Shown here: in pieces, positions 6,417 to 10,321 of the stretch
Numbering within the stretch: position 1 is the first letter of the stretch
How the letters are laid out: every line of letters starts with the position of its first letter
Assembly: GCA_016302545.1 (NCBI GenBank)
Contig: JAEDNK010000050.1
Span: 1 to 10,321 of the forward strand
Reading direction: 5' to 3'
Source: Bacillota bacterium
GTDB taxonomy: Bacteria > Bacillota > Clostridia > Peptostreptococcales > Anaerovoracaceae
Length of the DNA stretch: 10,321 nt
The notes under the pieces: model-generated
The model's database searches: none
The model's input: only the letters and a program-made list of their open reading frames with translations
Told to the model about the DNA's origin: nothing
Translations under genes and position numbers: made by a program

Positions 6417-7226
6417 ATGAACGTAACAGAAATGAAGGAGCGTAAGACTCAGCTTGGCTATACCAATGAGATGATTTCAGAGCTTTCCGGAGTGCCTCTG
6501 AGTACTGTACAGAAGATATTTGCAGGTGTGACGGAGAAGCCCAGATATGAAACTCTTAAAGCCATTGAAAGCATACTGAATATAACTCCGGGGGGAGCCA
6601 GCAGAGTAGGCGAGGAGGTATTCTCCTATATGGCGAAAAAGCAGGGAGAGTACACGGTAGAGGATTATTTTAAAATACCCGACGAGAGGCGTGTGGAACT
6701 TATCGACGGGGTGATTTACGATATGACTGCACCCTTTTCCGTGCATCAGATGATTCAGGGTGAAATATATTTTACAATTTCTACTTTCATAAAGAAAAAC
6801 GGCGGTAAGTGTATCGCCGGTATTCCGCCTTTTGATGTGCTTCTCAATGCCGGCCGCCCCGACGAAAACAGGACAATGGTACAGCCTGATGTTATTGTGG
6901 TGTGCGACCGCAGTAAGGTGACAAGAGCCAGAATTGAAGGAGCTCCGGATTTCGTGGTCGAAATTTTGTCACCTTCAACTAAGAAGAAGGACGCGTTTAT
7001 CAAGCTCCATAAGTATGAGGATGCAGGGGTTCGCGAGTACTGGATGGTCGACCCGGATAAAAAGAAGATAATAACATATGTGTTTGACGGGAAAGAGGAT
7101 GAAATATACCCGACAATTTACGGCTTCGGCGACAAGGTGCCCGTAGCCATATTTGATAACAAGTGTGAAGTTGACTTCGCTGAGATATATAATGGTATAA
7201 AATTCCTGTACGAGGATGATAAATAA
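6417..7226 (+). CDS. XRE-family DNA-binding domain fused to Uma2 (DUF820) nuclease-fold domain
   Basis: This is a 269-residue two-domain protein. Residues 1-55 are a helix-turn-helix of the XRE type (MISELSGVPLSTVQKIFAG at 19-37, then the PRYETLKAIESIL helix). After a linker, residues 79-260 match the Uma2/DUF820 family, a PD-(D/E)XK nuclease-like fold: VELIDGVIYDM (93-103), MVQPDVIVVCD (154-164), then FVVEILSPSTKKKD (179-192) and KYEDAGVREYWMVDPDKK (199-216). Likely active-site residues are Asp158, Glu182 and a nearby lysine. The substrate of Uma2 proteins is unknown; stand-alone copies are abundant in cyanobacteria, and this XRE fusion recurs in Clostridia (recollection). It may be a restriction-like or DNA-processing enzyme, or a regulator on a nuclease scaffold. 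AGAGGAG (6403-6409) supports the ATG. The gene is monocistronic, with its own promoter and terminator. Confidence 0.87.
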   Translation: MNVTEMKERKTQLGYTNEMISELSGVPLSTVQKIFAGVTEKPRYETLKAIESILNITPGGASRVGEEVFSYMAKKQGEYTVEDYFKIPDERRVELIDGVIYDMTAPFSVHQMIQGEIYFTISTFIKKNGGKCIAGIPPFDVLLNAGRPDENRTMVQPDVIVVCDRSKVTRARIEGAPDFVVEILSPSTKKKDAFIKLHKYEDAGVREYWMVDPDKKKIITYVFDGKEDEIYPTIYGFGDKVPVAIFDNKCEVDFAEIYNGIKFLYEDDK

Positions 7227-7229
7227 TAA

Positions 7230-7280
7230 AAAAGCTGTATGCTCATGGGTTCATAATCTGAGGAACGTACAGCTTTTCTT
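7230..7280. terminator. Bidirectional rho-independent terminator between XRE-Uma2 and plsC
   Basis: AAAAGCTGTATG (7230-7241) pairs with CGTACAGCTTTT (7266-7277), 12 pairs with one G-U. An inner CTCA/TGAG pairing can extend the stem. TTTTCTT follows on the plus strand. On the minus strand the hairpin is followed by a longer T-rich TTTTTTATTATTT. It therefore suits both convergent genes, starting a few bases after the Uma2 stop and 24 bp beyond the plsC stop. Confidence 0.85.
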
Positions 7281-7303
7281 ACTATGGTTAAATGGATTAT
7301 TGT

Positions 7304-8062
7304 TTATTCGGTTTTAGCATATTTTCCTGCGAGAATATCTTCTAAGCCGCCGCGGACGATAGCTTCCACCTTTTCAGGGAGGTCAGCAAGTTCCTGACGG
7401 GACATGCCTGCAGTTTCGATGGCCGGGTGAACCATGAAGTCAATGTGGGCTCCTTTGGTCATTACACCGTGTTCTTCGAAGGTCTTATATCCACCGTTTA
7501 TAGTAACCGGCACGATAGGAACGCGTGCCTTTGTGGCCAGTTTAAAGCTGCCGGGCTTGAAATCGGCCATCTCGGATGAACGGCTCCTGGTACCCTCCGG
7601 AAAAATAATCAGTGAAAATCCCTGCTTCAGGTATTCCACACCCTGGTTTATAGTCTGAAGGGAAGCTCTGGCATCGCCCCGGTGGATGTAAATTCCGCGG
7701 GTTTTAGTTACCCAGCTTCCGAAGAGAGGAATTTTTTTGAGAGCATCCTTGGCGATGAAGCTTGCCTGATGTTTCCTGAGTACATAAAAGAAGGTGAGAA
7801 TGTCTGCATATGACTGGTGGTTGCAGATATAGACAACCGGTCCGTGGTCAGGCATGTTTTCGGGATTGATTATGTTCACATCAGCCTCGAAATATTTAAC
7901 TACCTTTGAACCCCATTCGTTGGTTGCCTTGACTATTTCTTCTCTTTCTTTATCAAAATCTCCTGCCTCTCTGGCAGCATCAATGGTTTTGCGGTATTTT
8001 CCTACTGACAGAACCGCACCCGCTATGGCATTAAAGCCTGCTATATTATCAATTAATTTCAA
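7304..8062 (-). CDS. plsC: 1-acyl-sn-glycerol-3-phosphate acyltransferase (PlsC family)
   Basis: This 252-residue protein is a PlsC-family acyltransferase, which adds the second acyl chain to lysophosphatidic acid to make phosphatidic acid at the inner face of the membrane. The HX4D catalytic motif is NHQSYAD (His82, Asp87). GIYIHRGDA at 123-131 is the block that binds glycerol phosphate. FPEGTRS at 154-160 and VPIVPVTINGG at 181-191 are motifs III and IV, so all four are present. Residues 1-60 are family-variable and contain a mildly hydrophobic helix likely to lie on the membrane. The start is TTG (8062-8060), supported by GGAGG on the minus strand (8071-8075) with 8-base spacing; no in-frame ATG lies near it. 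The acyl donor (acyl-ACP or acyl-CoA) cannot be told. It is divergent from a PAP2 phosphatase that could act on the same lipid. Confidence 0.94.
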   Translation of the reverse strand: MKLIDNIAGFNAIAGAVLSVGKYRKTIDAAREAGDFDKEREEIVKATNEWGSKVVKYFEADVNIINPENMPDHGPVVYICNHQSYADILTFFYVLRKHQASFIAKDALKKIPLFGSWVTKTRGIYIHRGDARASLQTINQGVEYLKQGFSLIIFPEGTRSRSSEMADFKPGSFKLATKARVPIVPVTINGGYKTFEEHGVMTKGAHIDFMVHPAIETAGMSRQELADLPEKVEAIVRGGLEDILAGKYAKTE

Positions 8063-8095
8063 ATCTGGTTCCTCCGAATTAATTTATCCAAAGGC

Positions 8096-8125
8096 ATTGT
8101 ACCACAAAACAGGTGGTCTTTTCCA
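8096..8125 (-). promoter_or_regulatory. Candidate plsC promoter
   Basis: On the minus strand, TGGAAA (8125-8120) and TACAAT (8101-8096) are 18 bp apart. They match four and five of six consensus bases. A transcript would start near 8089, giving a leader of about 27 bases. It is the best match in the intergenic region for this strand. Confidence 0.42.
8101..8117. promoter_or_regulatory. Dyad between divergent plsC and PAP2 genes (candidate shared operator)
   Basis: ACCAC (8101-8105) and GTGGT (8113-8117) are exact inverted arms around seven bases. The element lies between the candidate -10 of plsC and the -35 region of the PAP2 gene, where one protein could control both. It does not match the FapR box known for Bacillus lipid genes. 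The arms are short, so chance is possible. Confidence 0.35.
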
Positions 8126-8142
8126 TAAGAAAAGTGTATAAT
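8114..8142 (+). promoter_or_regulatory. Candidate promoter of the PAP2 phosphatase gene
   Basis: A perfect TATAAT lies at 8137-8142, 34 bp before the GTG start. The -35 position 17 bp upstream reads TGGTCT (8114-8119), only three of six consensus bases. The -10 is convincing; the weak -35 suggests low strength or an activator. Confidence 0.5.
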
Positions 8143-8175
8143 AAGTTTAAAAGAAAAGAAAAAAGGAGAACGAAT

Positions 8176-8844
8176 GTGGAAAAAAGAATGATTTCAAAGA
8201 AGGGATGCAGGATAATGATGGCCGCTGCAGCAGTATTAGCTGTAATAGCAGCATTTATCACATATCAGGTGGGAGCTGTTTACGGCACAGAGCCGCTGCC
8301 CCTGGATCTGGCTGTTCAGAAAGCCTTTTTTTCTCTGAGAAGTCAGATACTGAATCCTATCATAATTTTAATTACACATTTATCGGATACGGTGACCATA
8401 ATAGCTTTCTGCGCCATACTTCTGGCACTGCCAAACCGTAAACAATACGGTGTGCCGGTTTCTCTGGCTGCTCTGGGAGGGCTGGCTTTTTACAAACCAA
8501 TGAAGCATATTTTCTTGAGAGCTCGTCCTGATGCAGCACTTCATCTGGTAAAGCAGGGAGGATATTCCTTCCCCAGCGGCCATTCTGTAACGTCGGTAAT
8601 ATTTTACGGGCTGCTGATTTATCTGCTGAACAGGCATTGCAAGAATGAAAAGCTGAAAAAGGTATTAAGCGCAGTGTGTGGATTTTTAGCTCTGGCAATC
8701 GGACCGAGCAGAATTTATGTGGGCGTCCACTGGCCTACGGATGTGCTGGCAGGATGGTGCATCGGAGGAGCGGTGCTTCTGGCTGCAATCTGCATTTTAG
8801 AAAGGAATTATCGGAGCACGGCGCCGGGGTTCCTGTCAAAGTAA
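8176..8844 (+). CDS. PAP2-family membrane phosphatase
   Basis: This is a 222-residue membrane protein of the PAP2 (type 2 phosphatidic acid phosphatase) superfamily. The full three-part active site is present: K-x6-RP as KHIFLRARP, PSGH within SFPSGHS, and SR-x5-H-x3-D as SRIYVGVHWPTD. The histidine of the last motif is the nucleophile in the family. About five or six membrane helices are seen, the first at AAAAVLAVIAAFITYQVGA near the N-terminus. Members remove phosphate from phosphatidic acid, phosphatidylglycerol phosphate or undecaprenyl pyrophosphate, and sequence alone does not separate these. Being divergent from plsC favours a lipid role; a BcrC-like undecaprenyl pyrophosphatase is the main alternative. 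The frame is open from 8113, but GTG at 8176 has AAGGAG (8163-8168) at 7-base spacing and is the best start; ATG 8188 is too far. The 3' end overlaps the next gene by 37 bp, tail to tail. Confidence 0.9.
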   Translation: MEKRMISKKGCRIMMAAAAVLAVIAAFITYQVGAVYGTEPLPLDLAVQKAFFSLRSQILNPIIILITHLSDTVTIIAFCAILLALPNRKQYGVPVSLAALGGLAFYKPMKHIFLRARPDAALHLVKQGGYSFPSGHSVTSVIFYGLLIYLLNRHCKNEKLKKVLSAVCGFLALAIGPSRIYVGVHWPTDVLAGWCIGGAVLLAAICILERNYRSTAPGFLSK

Positions 8845-9356
8845 ATACTCTTGGAGTTTATGCTCAGAGGAATGCCGTAAGCGATTTTCACATCAGCCGG
8901 CAGCATACCTGCCTTCAAGGCGCCTTTTCCAGCTGAATACATAACTCGGTTGTCGATTCGGTTATCTGCTGCGATGGAAACGGCAGAGCCGACGGCAATG
9001 CCAAGGTCGGTCACATTGAAAACACAATTGGTGCCGGCTTTTTTCATTTCTCCGCAGTTTTTAAATCCGCACATGCTGCAGTTATCGAGACCGAATGGCG
9101 TGCTCTTGCAGCCAATGAGAACAACGCAGATACTCCTGTCCACATTTCCCGCATCTCTTATAATGAAGTCTTCGTTATATTCCTTTCCAAGTTCCAGCAT
9201 AGCGTCCCTGAGAGTGTCTTTTTCTTCTCCTGAAACCACCATAGCTACGACAGTATCACGACCGCTTCCTTTTGGCGCGGATATTGCAGCTGAGACCATA
9301 AGGTCAGCAACACGCATAGCCGCATCTATTTCGCACATTTCCATAGTTTTTATCAT
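8808..9356 (-). CDS. DUF2148 protein with ferredoxin-like cysteine cluster
   Basis: This 182-residue soluble protein matches, by recall, the uncharacterised DUF2148 family (ferredoxin-domain proteins) found in anaerobes. The family-type opening is AAMRVADLMVSAAISAPKGSG. Its core is a cysteine cluster, C93-x2-C96-x4-C101-x9-C111, in DNCSMCGFKNCGEMKKAGTNC; further cysteines lie at 8, 77 and 83. This spacing suits an iron-sulfur cluster. The C-terminal GIPLSINSKSIYFDR block is also typical. The partner and reaction are unknown; electron transfer or a redox-sensing role is inference. The ATG at 9356-9354 has GGAGG on the minus strand (9363-9367) at 6-base spacing. The last 37 bp overlap the end of the PAP2 gene on the other strand, and no terminator is visible beyond it. 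Confidence 0.85.
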   Translation of the reverse strand: MIKTMEMCEIDAAMRVADLMVSAAISAPKGSGRDTVVAMVVSGEEKDTLRDAMLELGKEYNEDFIIRDAGNVDRSICVVLIGCKSTPFGLDNCSMCGFKNCGEMKKAGTNCVFNVTDLGIAVGSAVSIAADNRIDNRVMYSAGKGALKAGMLPADVKIAYGIPLSINSKSIYFDRNPGAVLR

Positions 9357-9380
9357 TTCGCACCTCCAATTGATGAAACT

Positions 9381-9408
9381 ATTATACCACTACTTGCGCC
9401 TCAGGCAA
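9381..9408 (-). promoter_or_regulatory. Promoter of the DUF2148 gene
   Basis: On the minus strand, TTGCCT (9408-9403) and a perfect TATAAT (9386-9381) are 16 bp apart. The -10 lies 24 bp before the start codon, giving a short leader that holds the GGAGG site. Confidence 0.65.
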
Positions 9409-9422
9409 AGATGATATATTAT
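9394..9422 (+). promoter_or_regulatory. Candidate promoter of the nucleotidyltransferase gene
   Basis: TTGCGC (9394-9399) and TATTAT (9417-9422) are 17 bp apart on the plus strand, 39 bp before the start codon. The -10 matches five of six consensus bases and the -35 three. Its -35 is separated by only 3 bp from the -35 of the divergent DUF2148 promoter. Confidence 0.5.
9398..9406. promoter_or_regulatory. 9-bp palindrome spanning two back-to-back -35 boxes
   Basis: GCCTCAGGC (four-base arms, one central base) covers parts of both opposing -35 boxes. A protein bound here would block both promoters together. It is short and could be incidental. Confidence 0.3.
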
Positions 9423-9461
9423 TATGTTTGAAATATTGTTCCGAAAAATTGGGAGGAAAAA

Positions 9462-10321
9462 ATGAAAAAAGAACCCGTATTAGTTATTATGGCTGCCGGA
9501 ATGGGCTCAAGATTCGGCGGACTGAAGCAGATAGAACCGGTAACAGGCAAGGGAGAGCTTATCATAGATTTTTCGCTGTACGATGCAGTGATGGCAGGAT
9601 TTAAAAAGGCTGTTTTCGTAATTAAAAAGGAAAACGAGGAGGACTTCAGAAGGCTTCTTGACGATAAGGCAGGAAAATATATAGATATAGAATATGTCTA
9701 TCAGGAGCTGGGGGATCTTCCTGAAGGATATGAGGTGCCGGAGGGCAGACAGAAGCCGTGGGGAACGGCTCATGCTGTTATGGCAGCGAGAAAAAAGGTT
9801 GACGGGCCTTTTGCAGTAATAAATTCAGATGACTACTACGGTCCGGGAGCTTTTCAGTCTATATATGAGTTCCTTGAAAATACAGAGGACGGAGAAAAAT
9901 ACAGCTACTGTATGGTAGGTTACGATATAGAAAACACTCTCACGGAAAACGGGTATGTCTCTCGAGGTGTCTGTGAAACGGATAAGGACGGCATGCTCAG
10001 CACTATAACCGAGCGTACCAAAATAAAATGGGAGGGCAAAAAAATCGTCTTTGAAGAAGATGGCGGAGAAGGCGTAGAACCTGCAAAGACAGAGCTTTCC
10101 AGGGGCACTGTGGTGTCCATGAACTTCTGGGGATTTACAGTTTCAATGCTGGCGGAGATGGAATCAGGCTTCCCTGCTTTCCTGGATAAAGCACTGAAAG
10201 AAAACCCGATGAAGGGAGAGTATTTCCTGCCGGGCGTGGTGGACAGACTCATCGGTGAGGGCAAGGCACAGGTAAAGGTGCTTCGCTCAAGAGACCGCTG
10301 GTACGGCGTGACCTATAAGGA
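9462..10321 (+). CDS. Sugar-phosphate-type nucleotidyltransferase (NTP_transferase family), 3' end outside window
   Basis: The frame is open from ATG 9462 to the window edge: 286 codons plus two bases, with no stop. The N-terminus LVIMAAGMGSRFGGLKQIEPV has the G-x-G-x-R-F signature loop (residues 13-18) that binds the nucleotide, with the catalytic lysine expected at Lys22. KPWGTAHAV (98-106) and VINSDDYYG (119-127), with metal-binding Asp123/Asp124, complete the Rossmann-like core. Such enzymes join a nucleoside triphosphate and a sugar- or choline-phosphate. This clostridial subgroup is usually annotated only as nucleotidyltransferase, sometimes beside a phosphotransferase gene, so the substrate is unknown; UTP-glucose-1-phosphate uridylyltransferase is possible but the sequence is not a standard GalU. 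GGGAGG (9451-9456) supports the start. As recalled, relatives are about 300 residues, so only a few codons are missing. Confidence 0.87.
   Translation, partial: MKKEPVLVIMAAGMGSRFGGLKQIEPVTGKGELIIDFSLYDAVMAGFKKAVFVIKKENEEDFRRLLDDKAGKYIDIEYVYQELGDLPEGYEVPEGRQKPWGTAHAVMAARKKVDGPFAVINSDDYYGPGAFQSIYEFLENTEDGEKYSYCMVGYDIENTLTENGYVSRGVCETDKDGMLSTITERTKIKWEGKKIVFEEDGGEGVEPAKTELSRGTVVSMNFWGFTVSMLAEMESGFPAFLDKALKENPMKGEYFLPGVVDRLIGEGKAQVKVLRSRDRWYGVTYK

Noticed and set aside
8113..8175. GTG start at 8113 for the PAP2 gene
   Set aside because: It lies upstream of the probable -10 (8137-8142), has no ribosome site and adds a lysine/arginine-rich leader not expected in the family.
8372..8698. Minus-strand open frames within the PAP2 gene
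   Set aside because: They overlap a gene with a complete three-motif active site and have no start signal or homology of their own.

Overview
This window looks like chromosomal DNA of a low-to-mid GC, anaerobic Bacillota, most likely a Clostridia member near the Anaerovoracaceae/Lachnospiraceae (inference). The reasons are the gene families present: an RsbW/SigB-type partner switch, a clostridial XRE-Uma2 fusion, a DUF2148 ferredoxin-domain protein and a relic of a TatD-associated radical SAM gene. Strong AGGAGG-type ribosome binding sites and TTG/GTG starts fit the same picture. I see no tRNA, rRNA, CRISPR array, integrase or insertion sequence.

Bases 1-5852, all on the plus strand, form one tightly packed run: the 3' end of gyrB, complete gyrA, an RsbW-like anti-sigma kinase, a SigB/SigF-family sigma factor overlapping it by 4 bp, trpS, and a half-length GltS-like membrane protein starting 3 bp after trpS. 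The longest gap is 58 bp and I see no terminator before 5863. Gyrase, a regulated sigma factor and a tRNA synthetase may therefore share transcripts. No anti-anti-sigma (RsbV) gene accompanies the pair.

Bases 5139-6300 look like a zone of gene decay. The plus-strand transporter lacks its N-terminal half. Facing it across a strong terminator is a minus-strand TatD-associated radical SAM relic that has lost its cluster-binding N-terminus and a central block, with its C-terminus in another frame.

Bases 6350-7280 hold a self-contained unit: promoter, XRE-Uma2 fusion gene and a bidirectional terminator. Three tandem 11-bp repeats cover the -10 region, and the fusion protein carries its own DNA-binding domain, so autoregulation is plausible. 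This is the most interesting regulatory structure in the window.

Bases 7304-8844 hold a divergent lipid pair: plsC (1-acylglycerol-3-phosphate acyltransferase, minus) and a PAP2-family phosphatase (plus). A short dyad sits between their likely promoters. The PAP2 gene overlaps tail-to-tail with a minus-strand DUF2148 gene. That gene is divergent from a sugar-phosphate-type nucleotidyltransferase running off the right edge, and the two predicted promoters lie back to back over a 9-bp palindrome.
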